Source: Chaenocephalus aceratus (Eukaryota > Chordata > Actinopteri > Perciformes > Channichthyidae). From it: a stretch of 64,000 nt of DNA. Numbering within the stretch: position 1 is the stretch's first letter; each line of letters begins with the position of its first letter. The stretch is from contig CM043800.1 of assembly GCA_023974075.1 (NCBI GenBank), positions 21,766,218 through 21,830,217 on the forward strand, in the 5' to 3' direction. The notes beneath the pieces were generated by a model. That model was given only the letters and a program-made list of their open reading frames with translations. It was not told the origin of the DNA and did no database searches. Both the position numbers and the translations under genes were made by a program. Of this stretch, positions 22,460-36,615 are shown piece after piece.

Positions 22460-22740
22460 TAGGGCTGGGCAATAGGAAAAAAAATAGATCATAATATTTG
22501 GAAGAATACTAGATATCCATAAGGTAACCATTGTCGGGTTTACCATTACCATTGATTCTTTCACAAAGTATTAACACATTTAGTCATTAAATCCAAATTA
22601 CTGACAAATATTTATAAATATTTTATTGTGTAATGCCCGATAAAAGAAACGTAGAACAGTCTGGTAAATTCGGAAATTAAATCTCTTGTCTGGTCTCATA
22701 CGACAACATTGATATAATATCAATGTACTCTCCAGCCCTA
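22460..22740. mobile_element. Small hAT-like MITE, 281 bp
   Basis: The left end is TAGGGCTGGGCAAT and the right end is the inverted TAGGGCTGGAGAGT, the TAGGGCTGGGC-type ends seen in widespread fish hAT MITEs. The flanking 8-mers (tttgagga and tattggaa) do not match well, so the target duplication has decayed or the ends are slightly off. There is no coding content. Confidence 0.55.
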
Positions 22741-25700
22741 TATTGGAATGGTCTTGAGGAATTTGACATCAGCCAATGCATGTTTAGAGAGATTCTGCAG
22801 GGACCATGATTGTCTGTAGAGCAACACTAGTTCATTTTGCAATTATCGTACCAGAGAGAGACAGCGCTGAGGCTTTGCCCACTCATGTCACACAAGTTTA
22901 CTAAAAGTGGTAATTTGAAGAGAGTGGAGTAAGGCAGATATCTGGCACACATGCCTATGATTTGCCCTTCATTTTTGTGTGGATTACAATGACAGCAGAT
23001 TCACATGCGCTTATGGGTTTAGTACCATACAGTATGTTCAGGTCACTTTACTTCCACTCAGTGCGTTATGAGCAATGACTATACAATAAAATAGTCCTGA
23101 CAAAAATGTCCCTCAATCAAACTGCTACAGTATCTGAAATGAATCAACCACACATTCTGTCCAATGCATTACTGATCCCTCAGCCAGGCTTTGGCTTCAC
23201 TCTTTAATAATAAATAATAATATCACCAGGACCCGGAAAGATGGCTTACTAACAACCAAAACAAAGCTCCTCAGCATCTGCCTGACTGGTGTGTTTTGCC
23301 TTTAAAAGCCGGAGGTCTTGTGAGACAAAATGCCAAGTGCGCCCCGAACAAAGAGAGCAGACTGTACATTTCTGTGTGGTGCTGCAACCTGCCAAGCCTC
23401 CCAGGGCGTGAGGCCTCACGAGATGAAGTGCAGCAGAGCCGCGGGGTACAAAAAGAAGGACGAGTCTGAAAGCCCGCAGCATTAGAGAGCAGCCTTTGAA
23501 CTGGGGAGTGGGCTAAACCTTCATGCTTAAGATGTCAGAGGAAGGATTTACAGCTGCAACCCGGCAACTGTAAACAATCGTAGGCATGGGCCATGTGTCC
23601 ATCCACATATAATCATTAATTATATCTCCTTTAGGGTTTCATTTCAACATAGATCAAATATACAGACACACGCTCGCATGCAGTAGGGCGACACGACGCT
23701 CATCGACGGCCCCGACATCTATCGACATCTATCGACGCCGATAATCGGCTCGGTGTGTAAGAGGCTTAATAAATATTGGTTATCTGGTCCTCTAAAGTAG
23801 CAGGGAAAAGCACGACTCCGACCGAGCCGCTGGAATTCTGCTCTTTCTGTAATCAAGCTTCGAGAAATGTGGAGGGAATCCTTTATTTGTGCTCCCCTCC
23901 TAATTCAATTTGAAAAAAGATTGGCCAGTGCATTGCGGATATTGTTGTGCATCGTTAGATTCTAATTGGCTGGGTGTATTCTGCAGTAAGTTTTGATGTG
24001 TGTTTTTTTCACACCCTGAAGCGTACATGCTTACAGCGATCAAGGTTTGGGTAGCGGTAGCTGGTGTTCTGCTGCTCTTGCACTGCCTCAGACAGCTTGC
24101 CTCCCTGGAGAGTTTGAGACGAGATCTAAGCGCTCGAGTTATTTTACAGCATGTCTGTGTGAATTTATTATGCACCAAAGAGAGCTCATGAACAGAAACA
24201 CCATGTCATCCCATTCTCAAGATCATGCAACAGCTGGGTGTGGAATACAACTTCAGGGGAGGTGAGCAAATGAGTGAGAGATAAGCTGTTGAAGAGTAAG
24301 AAAACTAGTCCAAATGTGCAGTTTGAAGATGGAATCTGAATGTATTTCAAATTAGTTGCATGTGATCTGACTCCTCCGCTCCCGTAGAGACCTCAAATAA
24401 ATTAGGTTAAGCGATGTGCAAATCCTGCAGCTGTTTGTGGGAGTGCTTTGCAGACGAGTAAGGGGCATCCAGCTGAGCGTCGCAGACCGTCCCTGCCACC
24501 TCAAAGAGAGAACATCAGAAGACGAGAGGAGCGGCTTCGCCTCCGTTCATTCAGGACTTTCAAATGTTATGTTTCCCACAAGTTGGATACTAAATTCTCT
24601 GTTTTCTCTGCAATGAAAAAACATTACAAGCATCGCTTATAAAAGAATATGAGATTCCAGTGAAGTTATGATTATGGCTTTTTCTATTGCTCCCTTTAGA
24701 GAGTGTGGCCCTCAGCAAGGTGACATGAAAGCCGCCCACAGAGCAGTGGGAGCAGGAACTTCATAATTGTATTGTCACAATAAAACTGATGCAGAGCTTC
24801 CAGATTTCACTTTATGGCATTGCCTCAAATCTCACATAAACTGGCACGGGAAGCAAAGCAGCTGATTATCTGGGCATGGTTCGCCTCATGTTTCCTTAAA
24901 TAAATCAATACTGTATAAAAACGCCGTGATTGTATGCATGTGAGCGCATGCCAAGTCTATTAATACATACGTTGCGTTTGTGTGGCAACCAATTTACAGC
25001 GCGTGCCATCGTCCTCGCTCCCATCGTCCGATATTAATATCTGAGCAAATGCTGTCAGACAGCTCCTTGTGGAGAACCCCCAGCAGTCATTAGCTGTAAC
25101 AACCTGGAAATGTTCCTCCGAGGGACATGCTCTTCGCTGCAATTACAAACATAACCACGATTACGCGATCGAGACAACTCTCCAGCGCCTTTGTTTTTTT
25201 TCTTTATGCTACAAATATTGAGAGGTTTGTTTTTTTTCCTTCTCCAGAGCAATTTTGAGCTTTCAATTGTGGCCAGCACGGGCATCTGCGGCCACATTTT
25301 GATCATCATTGCAAAAGACAATCCCGGTTTTATGCATTCTCGCTGGAGAATTGCAGTCAATATTTCTGAAGGTAGGAGGTACTGAACAGATTTGATGGAA
25401 GCAGTAACAATAGTAATAACTGGGAATGTGAAAGGGGAATCAAATGTAGTAATAATCATACAGATACCATAAAAGCAATCCTCAGAACGAATATCTCTCA
25501 TTTCAGGGGCTGCTGAATCACCCGTTGGTGTACTCATAATAGGAAGATCATACATTTTTTAACTCATTTCAGTATGATAAGGTTTTGAACAAAAATATGT
25601 ATTACCATTTTTTAAAAAGGCATAACTTCACTGCAGCTAACTCATCTTTGTTTCAGTGTCCCGTCTTCATCCATGTCCTTCATTCAGTAATAACTCATTT

Positions 25701-28700
25701 AAAAGGCAATAAGCGTTTCATATGTGTTAATGAGAATAATAAAGAGATGGACAGCACTGAAAATATTGGCTTTTGAGGGTCAGGCTTTATCATTTAGATC
25801 ACTTTCAGATAGCGCGGTTAACATAAAGCCTAACCATCTCAGAATATGATTAATTTACTCTCACTTCCACCATCTATCATCACATATTTCTAGCTCCCTC
25901 CTCATCAGATATTAAGGCTAGTGAGGAAAATGAGGACGTCAGGAAGATAAAGAAGGAGATGCCAGATGTGATAAAGACTATTTAAATCCAGGCGGCCGGG
26001 ACGATCCCGGTAGAAGACAGGCAACAAATGCAGATAGAGCCGAGGACCCCTGAGACCTGATTTAATATATTACTTATTGTGTATAATTCGAATAGCCATT
26101 CATCTCCAGATAGTCATTCTGCTTGCATCAGGCCTTTCACATTCATTATCATATCAGTTAAAACGATTCATGCAAATGGCTCCACCCAGAAGCAGCACTC
26201 ACATATCAATTACTGAGTGCACAACAAGACTTATTATAGTGACACTGCTGAATTAAATTGCACCTGAGAGGACGTATGTGAATGAGAATGGCAGGATTGG
26301 ACGAGAGATTAAGAGGCAACATGAAGAATGGGAATGAAGTGTTTCGTCCCACACTCCTTTATTCCCTGAAGGACCCTCCCTAAAGGCACTTCATGATTCC
26401 CCTAACCAGATGCCTACTCCAGAGGATCCTATGTCTCAAATCAATGTTATTTCAACAAATGGAGATGAAATAGCATACACTCAGAACCCCTCCTGTCAAC
26501 TGGATTGCCACCACCACGAAGAAAATACACTGAAATCATTCAGACTCACAGCAGAGGATCACTGACTGCATTCAGCTCTTTCGTTTTGCTCGGATGTTTA
26601 CCTTTGTCATTATAGCACTTTTCATGCCGATTATGATGTGGATTCTTAAAGCATTTGCTGAAGTTTCAGTCCTAAATGATGTACCCATCTCATACTGAGC
26701 CACAGCTGATACACACTTACCTTGTAGAGGGTTAGGTGATGTGTGTTTTAACAGAAAGCTTGTAAATATGTTGTATATGTCAGAGAGAATTGTCATTAAA
26801 TGCTTTATGGTTTTATGTGTAACAGTGCATGTTTATGCTTTGCAGGAGCTGTTGCACAGATGAAGCCACTTTGTGAATCCTTCAAGGCGCAACCAGCTCT
26901 CCCAGTGGGACTTCTGAGGTATGAGTCAGGGTCCCACAGGGGCACAGGGCTCTGCATTTATAAGCAGACGGTGGTAGCTTGGTAACAGGAGACAACAACA
27001 TTGTATTTCCCCTTAGAAAAGCAGTCAACCTAACAATGCAAATAAAGTAAAGTGCTGGAAAATAATGCCACTCATATAGCAAGTCAACAAGTTTGAAATA
27101 ATAATAAGTTCGATGTTCTGATCCCAGAGGAAGTTAGATTGTTTTTGAAGGGCCTTCTTCCGACTAGATTTTTAATAAACCAGGATGACTCAGGCTTTCC
27201 ACCTTTTTATTTTTGTTCATTTATTGATGCCATAAAGTAATTGTCACATTATGCCACAAAACAGTCCTGAAACAAGTTATTATATTTAGCTAAATCAACC
27301 TGCTAAATATGTTGTTGATGAGGGGCAATGACGCAATAAGGTCCATTCATTTTTATTTATTTTTCCAACTAAAACTACTCGGTTGCGGTTAGAAGAAGAT
27401 TGTAAATATTGCTTAGACATTGTTAAATGTCAACATTATTTATGATCCAGAATCCCAGTCCCTGACATTTACGTTGAACATGCCCATCCCCCATCTCTTC
27501 AGTCATTCCATCACGCTACATAAACAGCACATACTACATCCTGCATTAGTATTGTTGTCATGTACAACCATGCAATATGAAAATAATTACTATGAGTGCC
27601 CTAAGCCCTGGAAGCCATCTATTAATTTGGTCATTTTTGTTTATTGAAGCTTTATTTACTTTCCTTAAGCACCCTGTAGCTAATCTTTAATTGCAATTTG
27701 CTATATTTGCTGCATGCAAAGGGTATGTGTAATGATTATTATATAGTATATATTTGTATTTAATCTCACACCATCAATTTAAAGTAATGTGATAAAATAA
27801 CACATTACACTGACTCAACAACAGTACATTGTCAGGAATAGGATATGACCAATGCACAATGCACTGCTTTATCCTGTATTCAGAATTTACTTTGACCACA
27901 AATCAGTAGTGATAGCCTGAGGATATATTATCCTGCTAACAAGAAAAAGACCACCAAAATAACTGAGTGGAAAAAACTTTTTTACAAAGTTACAAATAGG
28001 TCCTTAACAGTTCTGCATTGGGCAAAGATGAGCCACAAGAACTGTCCAAATATGAACATCTTTTGAATTCATGAAACGTTATCAAAGTAACAGTCTCCAT
28101 ACATTTTGTTCAGACGTCCTATCTCTCTATGTTCAAGTTCTCACAAAAGATCACAGAGGCTTTTCCCACGGTTACAACTTATGTATCCCAATGGGTTATG
28201 AATGACCTGTTTGATATATGAATGCAGAACTTGTTCTCCCCCATTTGTAATTCATGTGTATTGAGAAAGCTTAAAGTGGGACTATACAAACTGAATTTTA
28301 AGAAACACATGAAATATATCTGTTTTTAAACAACTTACCCAAGCCCAAGAGTTTGTGATCTACTTCCATTCAAAGAGAGCTGGAGCAAAGTGTGGCCACA
28401 GAGGAGCAGAGGAGCTTGGGAAATATCCAAACACACATACTAAAACTATCCACAGCATTCACGCATACAGGGCTAACTCTAATCTCAAGATAATCAAAGA
28501 GGGAATGCGTGACTAGCAGAAAGAAGAGGATAGCAAAAGAAAAAAGTAGACTTTAAATACTTAAAGAACACATTCAAAGTAGAAATGTCTTTAAAGTTGA
28601 TGTGTAATATGTTGCTTACTAAGAAGTTTGAACAGTTTGAAAAAGTGATAAACAATTCAGGTCAGTTTTGCAAAGTCCCCTGTAACTAAAGCTCTGTCCT

Positions 28701-29544
28701 TACATTAACCTTGCAGATCAATATTAGCTCTACATACAAGAAGCTATTAGAAATATTGATCGTTAAATATGGTGGAACTGTGATTGAATGTTCTGCGCAC
28801 AGTGTAGTGCTGGACAGTACATGTTGATGTATTCATGTTCCCCAGTGGATACATCTCAATGATTTTGGTGACTAACTATGCTGAATATGTTAAAAGAGCA
28901 AGATAAACATTTCTCAATACTCAAGCTTGTCATATAAGGCCAATTATGTGTGAGCAAAACTCCCAATTCAAGCAGCAAAGATTCTCCAACGTAATTGTAG
29001 CCGTCAACCACATGGCCTCTTTCATGAGCTAAGCCATTATGCTTTAAGTGACCGTCCACTTCATCTCACCTGAGTTAAGGTGAATCACCTGGGAAGTCTA
29101 TTTGGCTACAATCCTGAGTGTGCTTTCCGAGCCTCAATTATGTTGTTAAACCTGCAACCTTACACATAAAAGTCCTCCAGCTGTGCCTCTAAAGCGACAC
29201 TAATTAGAAGGGAACTAGAGGCAAAAGGGGGCTGTATTACCATACCTCCATTTCACCTGGGTGTCTGAGTGTGTAAGCAGAAAACAGAGAGTAAAAGAAG
29301 CGGGCGCAGAGCAGATAGACTGCAGCAGCTGGCACAAAGTCTGCTCTCAAAGCCAAATAAGTCATTCACAAGCCTCTCGACCTTGTTGAGAAGGTGTAAA
29401 CGGAGCTTTCCTGAATAACATTTTAATTAACTTGGTATATTTCTAAAAGCTTCTGTGTGGTGACGGGCATTTATATAACACATCAGTGATCAATAAATAT
29501 AATCTTCTTTGCCTTGAGGTAATGAGTCGTAAGCAATTATCCCG

Positions 29545-29720
29545 GTAAGCCACGGGCGTCCGGTCCTGAGCCACAGAAGCCTCTGCAGGTTTTCATTCCC
29601 ACCAAATACCACAGCTGTCGATTTCACTAATTAGTTCCTCCCTCTCTGACTGAAGGTGTGTTGATCACTGAAATCAGCTGGTGGAACGTTTTGCTGAAAC
29701 AAAAGCGCGCAGACTCTTCT
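29545..29720. repeat. Possible dispersed fish repeat or SINE-like fragment
   Basis: The phrases cctctgcaggttttcattcc, atttcactaattagttcctc and aaatcagctggtggaacgtt are arranged in a way I associate with a recurring fish repeat. I cannot name it or define its ends. A conserved non-coding element is an alternative. Confidence 0.25.
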
Positions 29721-29778
29721 ACCTCCGTCCTCTGCAACCAAAGTTGAATGATAAATAAAGCACTCGAGCAAGAGGATG

Positions 29779-29824
29779 TTTTTTTTTTTTTTTTTATTTA
29801 TCCTTTATTTATCCAGGTAAAAAG
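29779..29824. repeat. T17 run with ATTTATCC repeat, retroposon tail scrap
   Basis: A run of 17 T is followed by atttatcctttatttatcc aggtaaa. The tttatttatccaggtaaa motif is common at ends of fish retroposon fragments. Read on the minus strand it would be a short 3' end followed by poly(A). No body is present. Confidence 0.35.
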
Positions 29825-32800
29825 TTCCTCCTCTTGATCTAAACAGAAGATGCCATATCATTCCTGAGAGTGCACAACAGAGCGCTTTATCTCATCCCTA
29901 ATTTCATTCATCATCGCACAGTGCGAGCCTTGAAGCCGAGCTTTACCTGGGAAGCTGATACATTGCTTAAGCCACTACATGACTTCTTCTTTTTTATTAA
30001 GGTTTACTCAACCGTACCTTCATCTGTTCTCCCTCCTTTTTCAAACATGAACAGAAATATACTTCATCAGTCCAGAGAGAAAGAGTTATTTCTCCCCAAC
30101 CAGGTTAGGAGATTTGGAGAACGTGGTTATTGTCCTTTGACATGTAAAAAATAATGTTTTGAATTTGCAATTTGAAAAAGCTTGACTTAATAATTGCAGG
30201 AGCTAAGGGACTTTGATTACATGTTTCATCATCAACAGCATCTTAAAGTGACATTTTAGGCCAGCGACGGTTGATTTCCTGGTTAAAAACAACAACTGTT
30301 GCCTATTAACTTACCCAATTGTAGCAAATAATGCTAAATATGTGAATCTTGTGACTGGTTAATATGTCTTTTGTATTATTTGGTCTCTATGCGTTGACCA
30401 AAGATTTCATCTTTTATTTTACATAAAGGATCTAAACAAATGCAAATACAAGTAGACAAAACGGCACATTTCCTCTACTCCTAAATAAAAAACGATCTGA
30501 AGGACGTCTATGGCCGCTATATCCCCCTCGCTATAAGCGTTATAAGAGAAAACCAACTGAGTTTGGAGTCCACGATAAATGGAGACCTTTAAATGAGATG
30601 ATATATTTAGGCTGCATATATATGGTAAATGCACGCTGCTGGAGGAGAGATGTGTAATAGAGTATTAAAGCAGCGAGGATGGCTGGTCAGCTCTGATAAC
30701 AAGTACAACGCCCTCTCCTACAGTGGAGGTATCTCTGTCTCCTCGCTCTGCCTAATCCTTTCTCAGACGCAGATGAATCTCGGGTCGCTGTCAATGACAC
30801 GTGCGCACTCGTGTGCAGCTGGTCTGTGGCGCGCCCGTGGCCAAGCAGGGGTGAGAGGTGACAGATAATAAAGGGCAGAATATATGACTTTGCCCTCCAT
30901 CGCCGACTGGTAGAGGATGCCAGAGATACAGATGGAGGTCTGCGTGTTTTACTGTATGAATTGGCTCTTTTGAGGTCATCACATGACACGATTGACCAGG
31001 CTCTAACCCCAGGACAACGCTCAGAGCCATGCTTCATTTAAGTCTTAACCTTCCCCAGAGCTGAGACCGCATCAAACTTTAGAGCCTATTCAGAATGTCT
31101 CTGGGTATTTATGTAAGGATGTATTGTGCAAGTGGCTCATAAAACTACCGATCAATTGACTTTGTAGCTTGTTGCAATGCGATGTACAAATACAGATGGA
31201 GCTAGATCACAGCCTGCAGCAAAACCCAGTTTTAGAAGTTACACTGAATGGTGAAGCTGGACAGCATGGGAGATATTACAAAAAGAAAGAAGATTAGCAG
31301 CAACACGTGGTAATAAATAAGAAACATAATTCAGCTCTATTTCAGTATCATCATAGAATTGCTGTGTGACTCAGCTGGAAAGAAAAGCCCTGATTTGTGT
31401 ACATCCAAGAGACAGTGTCTGTATCCCTGCTGAGATGGACTACCAGGCAGATTCTTGTGCTCAGTGTCACTTCAACAAGAACGAACACCTTGCACAGCGT
31501 TTAATAGAGAGCCTTTCTGTAGCGCTCACATATTCCAATGACTGAACTCAAAGGGGAACCTAACAAATCTTACATATCAAAGTTTGTTTGCAGGTGTTGG
31601 GGAGAATGACTGGAAACCAATGTGTAAAGCCTTTGGTGAGTCCAGAGGTAGCTTCGAAAAGTCTGATAACTACCCCAAGTGATGTCACCTGAGTCAGTAG
31701 CCCACGACCTCTCTCTGCTTGGCTGTTCGAGGCTACATTACCCTTCAATACATCATTGTAGAATTTAAGAATTCTGTATAACCTCTTTAACTTCCTAAGT
31801 AATGTTCAAAAATGTTTCATTGAATTGCAATGTTAAATGGGTGTAGCAGTCTTGTAAAATTAAACATCAAGCCTCCGATAGACTGTTGCTCACAAGATAT
31901 TTTACTATTTAGGATCACAAATGTTTTCTCAGCCGTGTCTCCTGAGCCTGAAAAAGAATAGAGGTGGAACTTTTCCAATTCCTTAGCAGATTATCCCTAT
32001 TTTGTCGACAAGTGCTCTGGAGTCAACAGTCCCCTTTCCCACCTCTACCTGTCTCCTTCAAACTATTGCATCCCCGTTGCATCTATTCAAAGAATCACAA
32101 TAAATAAAGAAAAAGGCGGCTGTTGTTTCTTTGTGTGTGAAAATTGCAGCAGTCTAAAAACGATGTGCTTTGCTATTTGCTTCTGGCAGGCTGACAAAAA
32201 CTTTATGTTGGCTGATGATTTTGTAGCCATGAAAAAGTTATTCTTTTAATCACCTTAGTTGTGCTGGGAAAATATAGACCTCATAACTGTTGACCCGTTG
32301 AGAGAAATCCGATCTAACAAGGTGGTCAAATAAAACAACAATGAGCTGATTTTGAGGCTTCTAAAGTCTTTAATGGATCTTTCCTTGAAGATACCCTGGC
32401 TATTGCAGCAGAGACATAACGTTTCAAGCTAATGAATCTGCCTTTCAGAAAACGAGGTATACTTGACATGCAGACGCCTTCTTCTTTACAAGGTCATCAT
32501 ACTGCAAGCCTGACTTGTTCATTAAAACTGTGAGAGATTTCAAGAATTTCAATAGCAACACTGGCACCTCCGATCTTATTCAAAATAGCAGGGAACGTGA
32601 TAAAAAAATGGTTCATCCCTATTAAGACCTCCTCGCATTGTATCTCTTTTTTTCCCCAAGACTATTTTATCTTTCATGGGAATGCTATTTTCTAATTTCT
32701 CCTGGGAGCCACAAGCAGCAGCTTTCCCAGCTGTGTTTACTAATCTTCCCTCGACACCAGTTTCTCAGCCCCACAAAGTTAATACTGGTCCAATGTAAAT

Positions 32801-34290
32801 AGCCTTATCTCATAAACTTGTGTTATCCCCCCACCTTGGCTGCCCAATGTGATACACGGTAACAAGTCCACACAGGGGATTAAGCCAGAGAGGAGGGAGA
32901 GAAACAAATCCTGTACCGGCTTCTGCAGTAAGATTATCAAACTAAAATACCACAGTTGAAATGTCAAGGTTGGCCTAACGAAGGGACAGTGTCACCGTGA
33001 CACCAATCATGTGAAGAACATGAGTAATAGACTGCCTCTGGTGCGGGGCTAAAGGATGAGCAGATAATAAATGAAACTGTATTTGTCTCCTGGTTCTGAG
33101 AAGTCGTAGATCGAGAGTTGATGCTCAAAGCCTCTCCTGCCCTCTCGCCATGTGCAGATTACAGTACCTGCCTCATTCCACCTGTGCATGTCTGTTCTAC
33201 TGAAGGCACCCAATCACTATAAATGCCATGGCAGTACGTTTTAATTACACCCAAAGGGAATAGTATTAATTATCCCATAGCCTGCTGTGAATTGGCTAGT
33301 GGCTGCAGGCAGATTTTTAGCTCGAATGCTGATGATGTGGAGGTGAATGAGGTTCAGTTTAATAGTTTAGGATACATTTGGGAATTATCAAGTTCCAAAA
33401 AATACCGCCATTTATCCCTGCAGGACGTTTTTGACCGACCATTTTCACAGGCTACTTCAGTTGTTTTTTTCCAAAAGGATGGCGTGTTCTTTCAATTATT
33501 ACTTCTTCATATATCCATATCTGATTGTGTCTTATCTTGTCATCTTTACATCTGTTCCTCTTAGCTTATCCATCTGTATTTATCCCTCATTAACTGTCAG
33601 TCCTTTCTTCCACTGATCATGCAAGTTCGTTCTCTCTTGCTCTCATGTACAATTAAGTACATGTTTTTTAGTCAAATTGCCTATATTATCTCATAGATTG
33701 ATTGATTTGTTATACCCAAGGGAGGCCAGGCTCCGAATCATACTGCAAGTATCCACAGTCTAAGTATTTTTAGCACTGCTGCCATTGATATTTCTGCTGA
33801 GAAGCTGAAACAGCACTCTTCTCTTTGTCAGATGCCTGTAGGTATTTGTTAATGCAGCTATAGAGTAGTGCCTTATAAACTATGCATACCATCTCCCTCT
33901 GGCAAACACCAGGAGAGAGCGTGATTGCAGGAAATGCTGGTTTCCATTAGTCCTGTGAGGCTGGTTAACATAAAATTATCCTTAGGGTTAGCGGGAAGCA
34001 GACAAAACTGGGGTGAGTGCTTCATTAAAGCTGCAGCATAATGGACACTGGACATCTCTAAAGGCTGATTTGCAGTCCTACTTTTCCGATATGCCAGCCT
34101 CACAAACAAAAGTCCATTTATTTTTCTGATAATTTAAAAAGAAACAGAAGCACAGAACAAATGCTGCAATGTCTCAAGAATTAGCCTCTGGTCCTTTGCC
34201 CCATGAACTCTTACTTGCGGGGGTTCAGATTAGTGCTGCGTACCTGGACTCACATTCAGGTTCAGGTCCGGACTCAAGTCCAGAGGTTCA

Positions 34291-34326
34291 GGTTCAGGTC
34301 CGGACTTATAAGTCCGGACCTGAACC
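34291..34326. repeat. Perfect 36-bp palindrome
   Basis: The half-site ggttcaggtccggactta is followed at once by its exact reverse complement, centred between 34308 and 34309. It belongs to the subterminal repeats of the hAT element at 34231. It can form an 18-bp hairpin with no loop, or present two inverted transposase-binding sites. Confidence 0.95.
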
Positions 34327-35098
34327 CATGGCTTGTGTCAAGTTGTGTGAGTAACTAAAGTGAACTTATTGTGAGCTAATTATCAATTGAAAATAAACTC
34401 ATAATCAACTCAAATTCAAACTCATCAGGTTTATTGGGCTCCCTTCCAACTTGTGTCTACATTTCTCTTCAAAGTACAAATGTAAAAAAACACTTTTTGC
34501 CACTTAGTCTACAAATGACTTATGACAACAACTACAGTGAACTACTACAAAGTTCAAACATTTATTTCATTTACCAAACTAAAGTAACCAAACAGTCCCT
34601 GAGCTGACTGAGCCTAAATTCCTAAAGCTTTGCTGAAAGGTAGAGTGTAGAGTAGACTATACGCATTACACTGTTACACACCTACTATACAGTATACACT
34701 GTAGTGGCTGTACAGTCAGAGTGTACTGTACTGTCTGTGCACCATGTATTTTCTACAACTCTACATGTGTACATTATACAGTACATACTACATACATAGT
34801 GATGTACATACTGTTAGAAATTAAAATCAATGTTGATATGGCGTAATTTGAATTAAATACACTATTTAATTTAAATCAGTTTTATTCTGAAAATTATTCA
34901 CTTCCGGTTAGCATTAGCATGTGACGAAATGCAACGTTTTCAAACCGTGAATCGAAGGTGAAATTACATGTGATGTTGTACACTGAGCACACTGGGATTA
35001 GCACTCATTTATTGACACTGAATAACGTTTATCAGGGAATGTTTAAATAACCACAGACACCAGAATAGACGTAAGTGCTAGTTTTTTTGCGAGTCTAA

Positions 35099-36615
35099 GG
35101 GTGTGTTCACACCTAATAGTCCGCTCTCTGGTGCGCACCAGACCACAGTTTGTTACATTGTTTCATTTTTCAGAAGGTCCGGTTTGCGTTCACACGGCAA
35201 AACTCAAACGGACTATAAACTTTAAACACAAGTCATGTGCTCGGAAATGCTGTTCAACCATTGGTCAGACATTAAGGGGGTACAAACGCAAATCCCGGCA
35301 ATTTCTAGCGGAGCCTCCGCCATGGAGCATCGGCACTTTCGGCAGGTTATTCTCATGCTGCTTTTAGTCTGGAGATCAACAGACACTAGCGGCCCGCTCA
35401 TATGATTATATAATCAGACAACGTCCGTTAAAAAACATTATTACATGGCATTGTTGAATACTCGATTCTGATTGGTCAATTCAAAACACGTGACACGTTT
35501 TTAATCCAGAACAGACAGACCGCTGTCAAGGATTTATTGACCGTTGTTAAGGACGCTCACATCTGCACAAAGAAGTCCGTTCGATTTAACTGTATACAGT
35601 TTGGCTGAAACTAACTGACAAGACAAGAGCGAAAAGAAAACAGCGGAGAAGTAACGGGCAGAAACCCTCCTTTTTACGCAGCGGTCCAGACATAGACATC
35701 AGACGGCGACACATATTCAGTGTGCAGTTACTTTGGCATTAGGGCAGGGATATCTAGATACTTCCCAAGGTTTGACATAATGAATTGTGCTACTTTTAAA
35801 GCAAGCAACGATGTTTTCAAATCTGTAATCATGAAGCTCCTCAAAAACGCTATCGAAGCAGTTCCTGCCGTTGCTACTCAAAGAGTAACAACGGACTATT
35901 TTTCTTAGCGGATGCATGTCAATTTAAATCAATACATACAACTATTTTTTAAATCAATACAATCATTTTCTAAATCCACAAAAGCATTTCAATTAATATT
36001 GGGAGTCATGTCGTTACTTTGTTGAGAATGTGGCCGTGTAATAAGCGGGATAATGTGGGCAGCGATTTGGTCATTATGGGGAATCCGACAGGATCTAGAT
36101 CCCTCCGCTTCGCATCGGGCTCCTGATCAGCCTGTCAGTGTTCTTTTCCCCATAATGACCGCGCTGCTGCACATTATCCATGAGAGACGTTCTGCAGAGG
36201 AGGGGCGTTTCACCGAGGACAGGTGTTCTTACTTTTATGTAGCTGACGGAGAATTTTTACTTTACACGACACTGTTCAACACTTCATTCTGCTTTACTCC
36301 TTAACTAAACAACCGCGGATGTCTTGAAAGACTCTTTCGCTAAAGATTTTTGAAGATATCCGCGTTCTTGTGACACGTAAATACTGCGCTTCCTATGTTT
36401 TGGTGCGGACTGCGTTCACACCAGCGATGAACCGCTCCAGAGTTCGCAAGCAAGCGCTCCGAGACCACCTATTTTAGCGGACCAGAGTCCGGTTGTTTAG
36501 TTCACTTAAGAGGTCTCGGACTGCGTTCACACCGACCCAAATGAACCGCACCAAGCGGCTAAACGCACCAGGGTTCGATTCAACCGGACTATACAAGGCA
36601 GGTGTGAACGCACCC
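35099..36615. mobile_element. PIF/Harbinger-like non-autonomous element, 1517 bp
   Basis: A TAA triplet flanks both sides (35096-35098 and 36616-36618), the TWA target expected of PIF/Harbinger. Ends are inverted GGGTGYGTTCACACCT; left has T and right has C at the variable position. Internal copies of actgcgttcacacc occur near 36409 and 36521, with further cggac and accag motifs repeated close to the ends. No transposase or Myb-like partner frame is visible. It is nested inside the hAT at 34231-36710 and must be younger than it. Assignment to Harbinger rests on target length and end sequence only. Confidence 0.75.

Larger units (their letters stand above)
22741..34222. other. Long non-coding stretch, presumed intron
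   Basis: More than 11 kb with no gene, RNA gene or complete transposon that I can support. Two repeat scraps near 29.5-29.8 kb are listed separately. A short direct repeat of catctatcga occurs at about 23717-23738. T-rich tracts lie around 25190-25245. The low density of transposons here contrasts with 34-36 kb and 50-54 kb, which could reflect constraint on intronic regulatory sequence. That cannot be shown without comparison to other fish. Confidence 0.5.
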
